Counted from the first letter of the stretch, positions 16,192 through 24,955 are shown. The stretch: 64,000 nt of DNA from Albirhodobacter sp042466415 (GCF_042466415.1 NZ_JAXHCH010000002.1:248001-312000); one strand, 5' to 3'. Notes: generated by a model not told the origin, from the letters alone. Program-made: numbers and translations.

Positions 16192-17346
16192 ATGACAGTT
16201 GTTCCGGTGACATCGGCGGATTTGGATGCGGCAGAAGTGTCGTGGTTCTCGGCGCTTTGTTCGGATGATTTCCAGTTTTTGGGCGTGCCGGATGGCGATT
16301 TGCGCTCGTCATGGGCGCATTGCTCGCAGATCGTGAAAACGGCCGAGGCGCAGGGGTTTCGCAATATTTTGTGCCCATCCTCATATCAGGTCGGGCAGGA
16401 TACGCTGAGTTTTGTGGCGGGCTGCGCGCCCATCACCGAGAAGATCAACCTGCTCGCGGCGGTGCGTTGCGGCGAGATGCAGCCGATCATGTTGGCGCGG
16501 ACCTTGGCCACATTGGATCACATGCTGGAAGGCCGCCTGACGGTCAATATCATCTCGTCTGATTTCCCGGGACAGCAAGAGCCAAGCCCCTACCGCTATC
16601 AGCGCTCGCGCGAGGTGGTGCAGATCCTGAAGCAGGCCTGGACGCAAGACGAGATCAATCACTCCGGCGAGGTCTATGATTTTAAAGGCCTGACGACTGA
16701 TCCTGTGCGGCCTTATCAATCGGGCGGTCCGCTTTTGTATTTCGGTGGTTATTCCCCCGATGCGTTGGATCTTTGCGGTGAATATTGCGACGTTTACCTG
16801 ATGTGGCCCGAGAAGGTCGAAGATCTGGAAGGCCGGATGAAGGCCGCCCACGCCGCAGCCGAGCGCCACAACCGGACGCTTGATTACGGTCTGCGCACGC
16901 ATGTCATCGTGCGCGATACCGAAGCCGAGGCGCGCGAATATGCAGATTACATCGTCTCCAAACTGGATGACGAGGAGGGCCGCCGCATCCGTGAGCGTGC
17001 GCTGGATGCCGGGTCTTTGGGGGTAAGCCATCAGGCGAAAAACCGTGATCTGGCCGACGACCACGGCTATATCGAGCCGCATATGTGGACCGGCGTCGGC
17101 CGCGCCCGTTCAGGGTGCGGTGCGGCCATCGTAGGATCGACGGATCAGGTTCTGTCGAAGCTCGAAGCCTATCAGAAAATGGGCATTCGCGCTTTCATCC
17201 TGTCGGGTTACCCCCATATTGATGAAGCAGAGCATTTCGGATCGCGGGTTTTGCCGCAGATGAAGACGTGCTCGTTGCCCCACGAATACGGGCGCGTCCC
17301 AACGACGCCGCCCGCCACCCCTCTTGCGAATGGAGTGCGCCGCTGA
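16192..17346 (+). CDS. smoC: FMNH2-dependent sulfoquinovose monooxygenase (SmoC-like, LLM family)
   Basis: A 384-residue luciferase-like monooxygenase. Start at 16192 (MTVVPVTSAD), preceded by GGGGAGG. The TIM-barrel family features are clear: GFRNILCPSSYQVGQDTLS near 60, ISSDFPGQQ near 125, LLYFGGYSPDAL near 180, and VGSTDQVLSKLEAY near 320. The sequence closely resembles, from memory, the SQ monooxygenase SmoC of Agrobacterium, a relative of alkanesulfonate monooxygenase SsuD. It would cleave the C-S bond of sulfoquinovose with O2 and FMNH2, giving 6-oxo-glucose and sulfite. Next come an aldo-keto reductase and a flavin reductase, overlapping by single bases, exactly the partner enzymes required. 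Another sulfonate substrate cannot be excluded. Confidence 0.82.
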   Translation: MTVVPVTSADLDAAEVSWFSALCSDDFQFLGVPDGDLRSSWAHCSQIVKTAEAQGFRNILCPSSYQVGQDTLSFVAGCAPITEKINLLAAVRCGEMQPIMLARTLATLDHMLEGRLTVNIISSDFPGQQEPSPYRYQRSREVVQILKQAWTQDEINHSGEVYDFKGLTTDPVRPYQSGGPLLYFGGYSPDALDLCGEYCDVYLMWPEKVEDLEGRMKAAHAAAERHNRTLDYGLRTHVIVRDTEAEAREYADYIVSKLDDEEGRRIRERALDAGSLGVSHQAKNRDLADDHGYIEPHMWTGVGRARSGCGAAIVGSTDQVLSKLEAYQKMGIRAFILSGYPHIDEAEHFGSRVLPQMKTCSLPHEYGRVPTTPPATPLANGVRR

Positions 17347-18236
17347 TGGATCGCGTCTCGATAACCCCCGATGTTTCCTTTAGCCGCCTCGTTTACGGGA
17401 TGTGGCGCGTTGCAGACGAGGCTGATACCTCCGCCAAGCATGTCGAGGCGAAGATCGATGCGTGCCTCGCGCAAGGGATCACCACGTTCGATCAGGCCGA
17501 TATCTACGGCGGCTACACCGCCGAGGCGGTGTTGGGCGGCGCGTTGAAGGCCAATCCGGCGTTGCGTGCAAAGATGGAAATTGTTTCCAAATGCGATATC
17601 GTCGCGCCCGTGGGCCGTTATGCCGATGCGACGGTGAAATATTACGACACCACGCGCAAGCATATCGAGTATTCGGTTGAATGCTCCTTGCGCGATATGG
17701 GCACGGATTATCTCGATCTGCTGCTCATCCATCGCCCCGATCCGCTGATGGATCACGCGGAAACGGGCGCGGCGCTGGATGATCTGGTGCAAAGCGGCAA
17801 GGTGCGTGCGGTGGGCGTTTCCAACTTCCGCCCCTATGATTGGGAGCTGTTGCAAGCCGGGATGACCACCAAGCTCGCGACCAACCAGATCGAAATTTCC
17901 TTGGCCGAAATCGCGCCTTTCACGAATGGCGACATCGCGTTCCACCAGCGCAACGCCCAGCCGATGATGGCGTGGTCGCCGTTGGGCGGCGGGGCGTTGA
18001 TGACGGGCGAGGGCGCGGTTGCTTCCGTTCTCGACGAGATCGCCGCCGCGCAGGGCGTGGACCGCGCGGCCGTTGCGGTGGCGTTCTTGTTGCGTCACCC
18101 GTCGACGATCCTACCGGTATTGGGCACCAACAACCTCGGCCGGATCGCGCAAATCTCGGACGCTCTCAAGGTCGAGATCGATCGCCCAACTTGGTTCCGC
18201 CTTTATGAGGCCGCTTTGGGGCGGGAGGTCGCCTGA
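17346..18236 (+). CDS. smoB: Aldo/keto reductase (SmoB-like 6-oxo-glucose reductase)
   Basis: A 296-residue aldo-keto reductase. Its ATG overlaps the stop of the monooxygenase gene (TGATG). The catalytic tetrad is visible: Asp and Tyr in TFDQADIYGGY, Lys in VSKCDI, His in LLLIHRPDP. The cofactor end has VLGTNNLGRI. It belongs to the YdhF-like AKR branch, to which SmoB of the sulfo-SMO pathway also belongs. In that pathway it reduces 6-oxo-glucose with NADPH to glucose, which then enters central metabolism. The role follows mainly from its place between the SmoC-like and SmoA-like genes. Confidence 0.82.
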   Translation: MDRVSITPDVSFSRLVYGMWRVADEADTSAKHVEAKIDACLAQGITTFDQADIYGGYTAEAVLGGALKANPALRAKMEIVSKCDIVAPVGRYADATVKYYDTTRKHIEYSVECSLRDMGTDYLDLLLIHRPDPLMDHAETGAALDDLVQSGKVRAVGVSNFRPYDWELLQAGMTTKLATNQIEISLAEIAPFTNGDIAFHQRNAQPMMAWSPLGGGALMTGEGAVASVLDEIAAAQGVDRAAVAVAFLLRHPSTILPVLGTNNLGRIAQISDALKVEIDRPTWFRLYEAALGREVA

Positions 18237-18823
18237 TGATGATGGCGCAGGGTACGACTAACGGTTCGTTCATCCCTGACGAGGGCAACACGCGGCTATT
18301 GCGCGATGCCTTTGGCCGCTTTGCCACGGGCGTGACGATCGTGACGGCCGCGATCGACGGGCCGGTGATCGATCCTGCAACCGGAGCGCCTTCAGACGCG
18401 CCGGGTGCGCAGGGCGGCATTGCTGCGATCACCGCCAACAGCTTTTCGTCGGTTTCGCTGACGCCGCCGTTGGTCTTGTGGTCACCCGACCGGAATGCGA
18501 AGCGGTTTCAATATTTCGAACAAGCCCAGCATTTCGCCATTCACGTTCTGGCGGAGGATCAGGTCGATCTGTGCTGGGGCGTGGCGCGGAACTGCTTTGC
18601 ATTGGGAGACGAAGCGCTCACGGGCGGCATTTTGGCCCGCAATCAAGAGGGCGTTCCCCTGATCGAAAACTGTCTGGCGCGCTTCGAGTGCAGCCGTGAG
18701 GCGGTTTATGAGGGGGGAGATCATGTGATTATGGTGGGCCGGGTGTTGCGCGCATTTTTGCGTGAGACGGGCGAACCGCTTGCCTTTTTCAAGGGCCAGA
18801 TGAGGCAATTCGCCCCGCAATAA
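18236..18823 (+). CDS. smoA: Flavin reductase (SmoA-like)
   Basis: A 195-residue flavin reductase of the DIM6/NTAB (FMN-binding split barrel) family. Signatures: RDAFGRFATGVTIVTA, ITANSFSSVSLTPPLVLWS, a central HFAIHVLAEDQ, and a terminal DHVIMVGRV followed by PLAFFKGQM. It starts at one of three consecutive ATGs; the first overlaps the smoB stop and has GGGAGG eight bases upstream. It supplies FMNH2 to the monooxygenase two genes upstream. Compared with typical members there is an insertion near residues 42-58 (DGPVIDPATGAPSDAPG), probably a surface loop. Confidence 0.85.
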   Translation: MMMAQGTTNGSFIPDEGNTRLLRDAFGRFATGVTIVTAAIDGPVIDPATGAPSDAPGAQGGIAAITANSFSSVSLTPPLVLWSPDRNAKRFQYFEQAQHFAIHVLAEDQVDLCWGVARNCFALGDEALTGGILARNQEGVPLIENCLARFECSREAVYEGGDHVIMVGRVLRAFLRETGEPLAFFKGQMRQFAPQ

Positions 18824-18898
18824 CGGGGCGTGATTACTACAAAACGGGGGGAAACCGTGCGCGACGGGGAGGTTGCGGCGGTTTCAGGGGGAGGTCAA

Positions 18899-19519
18899 AT
18901 GCAGAGTTTTCTGCGGGTTAGTCTATCTGTTTTATTAGCAGCCTCAAAACTGCTTCACCGTGTCAATGGCACGATTTTGGCCGTTGGTCGTTGGATCGGC
19001 GTGACGGCCTTGGCCATTATGGTGTGTTTGATCCTCGGTCAGGTATTCTTCCGCTATGTGCTGAACGACGCCCCGAATTGGACGGAAGAAGGCGCGCGGT
19101 TTGGCATGTTGTGGATGTCGGGCTTGATGGCGCCGCTGGCTTACCGGACGGGTGGCTTTGTCGCCATCGAGATGGTTGGGCAAGCCCTGCCGAAAATGAT
19201 CGCGGGGGTGTTGGGGCTTATTCTGCTCGCGCTCTCGCTTTGGGTGCTGTGCGTTCTTTGGGATCGCGGCCTCAATAACCATGTCGACTCTCTTTCGGGG
19301 CGCGGCTGTTCGACGACGCTGCGCTGGCCGTTCGGAATTGAGATCGGCAAATGCGGCGCAAAATTCGCAAACAACTATCAATACGCGTCGTTGTGGGTCG
19401 GGATGTCATTGTTAATCCTCGTAAATATCGAATTGATGATCCGGCAAGTGGTGAGCTTGCTGGGCAGTGAATTGCGTCTGCCGCGGATAGATGCAGTCGC
19501 TGTCGGAGGGGCCGATTGA
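18899..19519 (+). CDS. dctQ: TRAP transporter small permease (DctQ family)
   Basis: A 206-residue membrane protein. Start at 18899 (MQSFLRVS), with AGGGGGAGG just upstream; the frame opens earlier at 18830. Four membrane segments and the DctQ motif FFRYVLNDAPNWTEE are visible. Longer than usual (about 160-190) because of an insert between helices 3 and 4 (LSGRGCSTTLRWPFGIEIGK). It follows the flavin reductase by 75 bases and is part of the same plus-strand unit, so it is the likely sulfoquinovose or SQ-glycoside importer subunit. Confidence 0.85.
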   Translation: MQSFLRVSLSVLLAASKLLHRVNGTILAVGRWIGVTALAIMVCLILGQVFFRYVLNDAPNWTEEGARFGMLWMSGLMAPLAYRTGGFVAIEMVGQALPKMIAGVLGLILLALSLWVLCVLWDRGLNNHVDSLSGRGCSTTLRWPFGIEIGKCGAKFANNYQYASLWVGMSLLILVNIELMIRQVVSLLGSELRLPRIDAVAVGGAD

Positions 19520-21060
19520 TGCTGTTATGGTTTATGCCCGCGTTTATCGCGCTTATCCTGATCGGGCTGCCTGTTGTCTTTGCGCTCCTCATATCCCCGA
19601 TCGCGTTGATCATGATGGAGGGCGATAGTCGGAACGTCGTCGCCGGCCTTTATCGAAATCTGTATAACGGGATGGATAGCTTCCCGCTTATGGCTTTGCC
19701 GTTCTTCATGCTCGCGGGGGAGGTGATGAATCGCGGCGGGATCACAATGCGGCTCGTCGAGTTTTCGCAGGCCTTCATGGGGCATCTGCGCGGCGGGTTG
19801 GCGCATGTGAACATCCTTTCCTCGATCCTTTTCGCGGGGCTGTCTGGCTCGGCGGTGGCCGATACTTCGGCGCTTGGCTCAACCCTCATCCCGGCGATGG
19901 AGAAAAACGGCTACACCCGTAAATTCGCCGCCGCGATCACTGCGGCAAGCTCGGTAATCGGTCCGATCATTCCGCCGTCGGGGATTATGATTATCTACGC
20001 CTATGTGATGGGCGAAAGCGTCGCGGCCTTGTTCCTCGCCGGCATCGTTCCCGGGCTCTTGGTCGGGGTTGGCTTGATGGTGATGGTGCGCTTGATGGCG
20101 GATCGTTATGATTTGCCAAAGGCAGAGCGCATCGTGCGCAAAGGCCAGACGATCACCCGCACCGAAGCGGTGGTGAGTTATATCCTGATCCGCATCAATA
20201 TTGCGGGGCTGATTGCAGGGCTCGCGAGCCTTGCCTCGGGCCTGAGCACGCGGATCTTGGGGCAGGCGCCGAACGGATGGTTGGTGTTTGTTATCGCCTT
20301 GCCTCTTGCGCATGTGATTGTTCAATCGATCAAGGCGCGCGCCTCTGAGGATTTCCGGCTCATCTGTAAAAAAGCGGTCGCGCCGTTGCAGACGCCAATT
20401 ATCATTCTGGGCGGGATCTTGATCGGTGTGTTCACCCCGACCGAGGCCTCTGCTGTGGCGGTTGCCTATGCGCTGATCGTGAGTTTCTTCGTGCTCAGAT
20501 CCATGAACGGGCGCGATCTGATGGATGTTTTGACGCGGTCAGCTTTGTCGACTGCGGCGGTGTTGTTCCTTGTCGGGGCGGCCGTGTCGTTCAAAACGGT
20601 CGTGTCCCTGTCGCACGCACCGGAGATGCTTTCGGCCTATATTCTGTCGCTTTCGGAGAACCCGCTGGTTCTGCTGTTCTTGATCAATGTGCTGTTGTTT
20701 ATCGTCGGCATGTTTCTGGATGCCGGCCCTGCGATCATTATTCTGGGGCCAATTTTGGGGCCGATCTTTGTTGATCTTGGTGTGCACCCTGTGCATTTCG
20801 CGATCATCATGTCGGTGAACCTGACCGTGGGCCTTGCCACGCCGCCAATGGGCTTGGTGTTGTTCGTCGCCTCGACGGTTTCGGGCGAGCGGGTCGAGAC
20901 AATTTCCCGCGCGATCCTGCCGTTCTTGGCGGTAGAAGTTGTCGTGATTTTCCTGATTACTTATGTGCCCGCCATTTCGATGACGGTGCCATATCTGGCC
21001 GGTTTCTTGGGGTGTGACCCTGCGATCGGTTTCTCGGCTTGCATAAGCCCGACCCCGTGA
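19519..21060 (+). CDS. dctM: TRAP transporter large permease (DctM family)
   Basis: A 513-residue permease. Start at ATG 19519, overlapping the dctQ stop by one base; GGAGGGG lies upstream. Motifs: FFMLAGEVMNRGGIT, FAGLSGSAVADTSALG, IIPPSGIMIIYAYVMGES, GMFLDAGPAIIILGPI, and NLTVGLATPPMGLVLFVAS near the C-terminus. About 70 residues longer than classical DctM, mainly from an extended central cytoplasmic/hinge region around 200-290. The translocation subunit of the putative sulfonate-sugar importer. Confidence 0.88.
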   Translation: MLLWFMPAFIALILIGLPVVFALLISPIALIMMEGDSRNVVAGLYRNLYNGMDSFPLMALPFFMLAGEVMNRGGITMRLVEFSQAFMGHLRGGLAHVNILSSILFAGLSGSAVADTSALGSTLIPAMEKNGYTRKFAAAITAASSVIGPIIPPSGIMIIYAYVMGESVAALFLAGIVPGLLVGVGLMVMVRLMADRYDLPKAERIVRKGQTITRTEAVVSYILIRINIAGLIAGLASLASGLSTRILGQAPNGWLVFVIALPLAHVIVQSIKARASEDFRLICKKAVAPLQTPIIILGGILIGVFTPTEASAVAVAYALIVSFFVLRSMNGRDLMDVLTRSALSTAAVLFLVGAAVSFKTVVSLSHAPEMLSAYILSLSENPLVLLFLINVLLFIVGMFLDAGPAIIILGPILGPIFVDLGVHPVHFAIIMSVNLTVGLATPPMGLVLFVASTVSGERVETISRAILPFLAVEVVVIFLITYVPAISMTVPYLAGFLGCDPAIGFSACISPTP

Positions 21061-21117
21061 CCGGGGAACGGGAGGCAAGAGGCGTTCTGCGCCAAACTCA
21101 TCCAATGGGAGGATAAG

Positions 21118-22185
21118 ATGTTTAATAAGTTCACAAAAACGGCAATCGCTGCGGCGCTTGGGGCAACGGTTCTGACCGCGCCGATGGCGGCTTGGGCGGC
21201 GGATTTTACAATCCGCGCGACGGCAAATTCCAACGAGACGGATGAAGATTACGACGGGCTTGTCGTCTTCAAAAACTACGTTGAATCCGCGTCCAACGGG
21301 AAAATCGCGGTGGAGTTGTTCATCGGTACGCAGCTTTGCGCCACGGGGGCGGAATGCTTGGAGGGCGTGGCTGAAGGCTCAATCGACGTCTATATCTCGA
21401 CATCTGGCGGCGCCGCGGGGATTTTCCCTTACGTGCAGGTGCTTGATTTGCCGTATCTGATGGCGGATGACCGTGTGGCGGAGGCCGTTTTGACGGGCGA
21501 TTTCACGCGGAAGATGCGCGACATGGCGTTGGAAACCTCCGACGGGACCGTGCGTCTGATGACCATCGGGAACACTGGCGGCTGGCGCAATTTTGCCAAC
21601 ACGCAGCGCCGTGTCACCAAGCCTGCCGATCTCGAAGGCCTCAAAATCCGCACCGTAGAGGCGGATCTGCCGCAAGAGCTCACCCGCACCTTGGGCGCAT
21701 CGCCCACGCCGATTCCGTGGCCGGAGCTGTTCACGTCGCTGCAAACCGGCGTGGTCGAAGGCACTAAAAATGGCATCACAGACATCATGGGGATGAAATT
21801 CCCCGATGCGGGCCTGCAATACCTGACCCTCGACGGCCATGCCTATATGGGCGCGCTTTGGTGGATGAACAACGAAGCCTTCCTCGGCATGCCTGAAGAT
21901 ATGCGCCGTGTTGTGGTTGACGGCTTTGCCGAGCTTCAGCAAGCGACCTTCGCCTCGCCCAAGCGCAAGTCGATCGAGGCGTATAAGGCCTTCGTTGCAG
22001 GCGGCGGCGATCTCTATGTGCCGACACCGGAGGAGAAAGCAGCCTTCGCAGAAGCAGCGGCCCCTGTTCAGGATTGGTTTATCGCCAATGTCGACGGCGG
22101 GGAAGAAATCCTGGGCGCGCTGAAAGCCTCTGTCGCTGAAGTCGAGGCAGAGTTCGCGGCGCAATATGAGCGCGATCTGAAGTAA
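21118..22185 (+). CDS. dctP: TRAP transporter substrate-binding protein (DctP family)
   Basis: A 355-residue binding protein with a Sec signal peptide (about 1-27, AWA-AD). The start has GGGAGGATAAG directly upstream. DctP features: FKNYVESASNGKIAVELFIGTQLC, VAEGSIDVYISTSGG, the KPADLEGLKIRT motif with conserved Arg, and PIPWPELFTSLQTGVVEGTKN. Third gene of the TRAP set and followed by a strong hairpin. Known sulfo-SMO loci use an ABC importer for SQ-glycerol, so a TRAP binding protein here would be a different entry route. The ligand is inferred from context only. Confidence 0.88.
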   Translation: MFNKFTKTAIAAALGATVLTAPMAAWAADFTIRATANSNETDEDYDGLVVFKNYVESASNGKIAVELFIGTQLCATGAECLEGVAEGSIDVYISTSGGAAGIFPYVQVLDLPYLMADDRVAEAVLTGDFTRKMRDMALETSDGTVRLMTIGNTGGWRNFANTQRRVTKPADLEGLKIRTVEADLPQELTRTLGASPTPIPWPELFTSLQTGVVEGTKNGITDIMGMKFPDAGLQYLTLDGHAYMGALWWMNNEAFLGMPEDMRRVVVDGFAELQQATFASPKRKSIEAYKAFVAGGGDLYVPTPEEKAAFAEAAAPVQDWFIANVDGGEEILGALKASVAEVEAEFAAQYERDLK

Positions 22186-22196
22186 ACCGAAAACCC

Positions 22197-22228
22197 CATG
22201 TGGCGCGGCGGAGACCCCGCGCCACATG
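22197..22228 (+). promoter_or_regulatory. Intercistronic hairpin after dctP
   Basis: CATGTGGCGCGG (22197-22208) and CCGCGCCACATG (22217-22228) form a perfect 12-bp stem with an 8-base loop, 11 bases past the dctP stop. No T tract follows, so transcription into yeiH is likely partly attenuated or the upstream mRNA end stabilised. Confidence 0.65.
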
Positions 22229-22282
22229 ACACGATCACGATTTGCCATCCATGAGCATGGCCGCGTTGAAAGGCTCAGAGAG

Positions 22283-23338
22283 ATGGCGCAATCCCCCCAG
22301 ATACACTCGCAAACGCTCGAACCCTCGCAGGGTGCTACGCCCGCAGAGGTGACGCGCATGCAGACGGCGCGCGCGCTCGGGCCGGGTCTTTTGATCGTCG
22401 CGATGGTGGCGATGGCGGCGCAATTTCTGTCCGATCACTACGGCGCGCCGGTGATGCTGATGGCGATCTTGCTGGGAATGCCCCTGCAATTTTTATCCGA
22501 AGATCCGCGCGCGAAGGCTGGCATTTACTTTGCCTCGCGGGCGATTTTGCGGATTGGCGTCGCGCTTTTGGGGGTCAGGGTCAGCGCGGAGATGCTCGTA
22601 CAGATCGGCGCGCAAAATGTGGGCCTTGTGCTGGTCGCAGTCGCGGCGACGATCCTGATGTCCGTCGCGCTCGCGCCTTTGGTGGGCAAAAACCGTCTGT
22701 TTGGTTTTTTGACAGGGGGGGCAGTCGCAATTTGTGGCGCATCGGCAGCCATGGCGATCAGCTCGCTGCTTCCCAACCGCGCCGAAAGCGAGCGCGATCT
22801 GTCGTTCACCGTGATCTCTGTCACGCTGATGTCTACGCTTGCGATGATCGTCTATCCCGTCCTGACCGAACAGCTCGGACTTGGTCCGAAGCTTGCGGGC
22901 GTGTTTTTGGGGGGCACCATTCACGATGTCGCGCAGGTCGTGGGCGCGGGCTATTCCGTATCCGATGAGGTTGGCGATATCTCGACGCTGGTTAAGTTGT
23001 TTCGGGTGACCTTGCTGGCGCCGGTGGTGTTTATCGGCGCGCTGATGTTGCGCAAATCGGTGCCTGCGGGCGCGAAACGTCCGCCCTTGGTGCCGGCCTT
23101 TGTTTTGGCGTTTCTCGCCTTGGCGGCGGCCAATTCCTTCCATCTTATCCCGCAGGCGGTCATCGGGCCGATTGATACGCTCTCACGTGCGATGCTGGTG
23201 GCCGCGGTCGCCGCAGTTGGGATGAAAACCTCGCTCAAGGAACTCAAAGATGTCGGCGGCACCGCGATTGTGATTATCGTCGCACAAACAGGCTTCCTCG
23301 CGGCTTTGGTGCTCGCGGGCGTCATGCTCTTGAGATGA
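22283..23338 (+). CDS. YeiH-family putative sulfate/sulfite exporter
   Basis: A protein of about 351 residues from the ATG at 22283 (MAQSPQIH). An ATG at 22226 is buried in the arm of a 12-bp hairpin and is less likely. Ten or so membrane segments; family (PF03601, YeiH/YadS) motifs include GIALLGVRVS-like IGVALLGVRVS, FLTGGAVAICGASAAMAISS, and GGTIHDVAQVVGAGYSVS. The family is annotated as putative sulfate exporters and occurs beside sulfonate-degrading genes, where it disposes of sulfite or sulfate. The location after the monooxygenase and TRAP genes fits that role. Confidence 0.8.
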   Translation: MAQSPQIHSQTLEPSQGATPAEVTRMQTARALGPGLLIVAMVAMAAQFLSDHYGAPVMLMAILLGMPLQFLSEDPRAKAGIYFASRAILRIGVALLGVRVSAEMLVQIGAQNVGLVLVAVAATILMSVALAPLVGKNRLFGFLTGGAVAICGASAAMAISSLLPNRAESERDLSFTVISVTLMSTLAMIVYPVLTEQLGLGPKLAGVFLGGTIHDVAQVVGAGYSVSDEVGDISTLVKLFRVTLLAPVVFIGALMLRKSVPAGAKRPPLVPAFVLAFLALAAANSFHLIPQAVIGPIDTLSRAMLVAAVAAVGMKTSLKELKDVGGTAIVIIVAQTGFLAALVLAGVMLLR

Positions 23339-23375
23339 GCGGGGAGGGGTTAGCCCCCCCATTATTCTGAGGGTA

Positions 23376-24113
23376 TCAGATCTGCGCCGCCGCAAAGCCC
23401 TTGCCGATGATCGGCCCGGTTGGCCGCCCGGTCGGCGAGCCACCTAAGGGCTCTAGCGTGACTTCATAGAGCTGTTGCGCGGCGGGACGGGGCAGATCGT
23501 CGAACGTCAGTCGCTGCGCAGCACCGCGCTCCAACACTCCTAGCGAGACCGGACCCATATCTTGCGACGGCAAAGTCCAAACTTGTAATGCGCGATCCGC
23601 AGGCACGGCAACATCCGCAACAAACCGCACGGTGGCGCTGTCATTCCCGTAATCCTCAACCACCGCCTGCGGCACGCCGTCAGCATCAAGCAAGACGGCG
23701 ACGACGAGCGGATCGGGCACGGGGCGCAGCAACCCGCCGCCCAATCCGACCGCGATGCCAAGAGCGCACGCCGCAACAAGGCCGGATGCCAGCCGCAGAG
23801 GGCGGCGCGGCAGGTTCGCGGCAACGGGCACTTTAGGCGCCCGCGTCAAAAGGATATCGTCGTCTTGGGGCAATGACGCCAGTTTTTCCGTCAGGCCCGC
23901 ACGGAAGCTCTCCGCGACATCGCGCGGCGTGGCCGATAGATCAAGCGGCAAGAATTGATCACGCAAGGCGCCGATGCGCGCTGCCAATGCGGGGTCTCGC
24001 GCGGCAAGCTCCTCGATCAGATGGGCCTCCGTCGACGAGAGTAGGCCCAAAACATACTCATCCGACAAAGCCGCAAGCGCATCGGAGATCGCCGGTGTGG
24101 TCGAAGACGTCAT
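23376..24113 (-). CDS. Anti-sigma factor (RskA-like)
   Basis: A 245-residue protein. Start at 24113 (MTSSTTPAIS), overlapping the sigma factor stop by 4 bases (ATGA). The N-terminal cytoplasmic zinc-less anti-sigma segment (about 1-95) carries LSDEYVLGLLSSTEAHLIEELAA-type helices. One membrane segment is at about 123-143 (LASGLVAACALGIAVGLGGGLL). The periplasmic C-terminal part matches the RskA C-terminal domain (VWTLPSQDMGPVSLGVL). It holds the ECF sigma factor inactive until an envelope signal is sensed. Confidence 0.85.
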   Translation of the reverse strand: MTSSTTPAISDALAALSDEYVLGLLSSTEAHLIEELAARDPALAARIGALRDQFLPLDLSATPRDVAESFRAGLTEKLASLPQDDDILLTRAPKVPVAANLPRRPLRLASGLVAACALGIAVGLGGGLLRPVPDPLVVAVLLDADGVPQAVVEDYGNDSATVRFVADVAVPADRALQVWTLPSQDMGPVSLGVLERGAAQRLTFDDLPRPAAQQLYEVTLEPLGGSPTGRPTGPIIGKGFAAAQI

Positions 24114-24790
24114 GACAAGCACTCCTTCAAGGCGATCAATCCGCGACGGATCAGCGATTTCACCGTACCGAGCGGGACATCTTGCTGGGCCGCAATCTCG
24201 CCATGGCTGTAGCCCGCAACATGAGCGAGGAGAATGGTCTGGCGGCTTGGTGAATCCAAGCCTTCCAAGCAATCGCGGAGCTTTGTCGGACCTGCGAGAA
24301 TTTCCCAGCCCTCCACGGGCACGATCTGTTGGCGCGCCTCTTGCACGGCGGCAAGATCCGCCGGCGACAGGAGGCTCAGCCGCTTGCCGTCGCGCAAGAT
24401 GTTGAGGCATCGGTTACGCAAAATCGCATAGATCCAGCCCCGCGCCGACCCCGTTTCAGGCCGGAACTGCCCCGCCTTGCGCCAGATCTGCACCATCGCA
24501 TCTTGCAGAGCCTCCTCGGCCAGATCGTGTCGCCGCAGCATCCTGTGCGCCACGCCGAGCAACTGGCGGCCCTCGGATTGGACAATCACATCCAGCCCCG
24601 CCTCGCGCCCTGCTGCGCAGTCAAAGAGCGCTGCGCGCAAAACATCCGAGGGGGCATCCGCCTTGGCTTTTTTATCACCGGCGGGTGAGGAGGCGCGCAT
24701 TTGCGCGTTCGGGTCAATCATGTGGCCCCTTAAAGCGTGGGAAAAAACGCGGCTGCGGCGATCAAAGGTCTTAGGTGAGTGATGCATCAT
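24110..24790 (-). CDS. ECF (sigma-70 family) RNA polymerase sigma factor
   Basis: About 226 residues. Start at 24790 (MMHHSPKTF), with GGAGA seven bases upstream; ATGs at 24721 and 24700 are alternatives that remove a poorly conserved leader. Region 2 includes LLGVAHRMLRRHDLAEEALQDAMVQIW (about 80-107) and ARGWIYAILRNRCLNILR. Region 4 has LDSPSRQTILLAHVAGYSHGEIA and VPLGTVKSLIRRGL. Co-encoded with the RskA-like anti-sigma factor and divergent from the DUF4394 gene, which is probably part of its regulon. This arrangement resembles SigK/RskA systems responding to envelope or oxidative stress. Confidence 0.87.
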   Translation of the reverse strand: MMHHSPKTFDRRSRVFSHALRGHMIDPNAQMRASSPAGDKKAKADAPSDVLRAALFDCAAGREAGLDVIVQSEGRQLLGVAHRMLRRHDLAEEALQDAMVQIWRKAGQFRPETGSARGWIYAILRNRCLNILRDGKRLSLLSPADLAAVQEARQQIVPVEGWEILAGPTKLRDCLEGLDSPSRQTILLAHVAGYSHGEIAAQQDVPLGTVKSLIRRGLIALKECLS

Positions 24791-24831
24791 TTTCTCTCCA
24801 TTCAAAAGAGAGGACACGGCGCTCACACGGA

Positions 24832-24876
24832 TGGATGCAATTTTTTTTTGGATTTTTTTAAAAAACTCTGCATCCA
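24832..24876. promoter_or_regulatory. AT-rich divergent promoter region with flanking inverted repeat
   Basis: TGGATGCA (24832-24839) and TGCATCCA (24869-24876) are exact inverted copies flanking a run of nine T and a T7A6 tract, between the sigma factor and DUF4394 genes. The homopolymer tract is striking in this GC-rich window and probably bends the DNA or hosts the ECF-dependent promoters. Confidence 0.45.
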
Positions 24877-24955
24877 AATTCCGGTTCCGCGTGTCTTCGG
24901 TTTAAGGACGGCAAGAAAGCCGTGCCGGTTGAAACCCATGCAAAGGAATTTTCCC

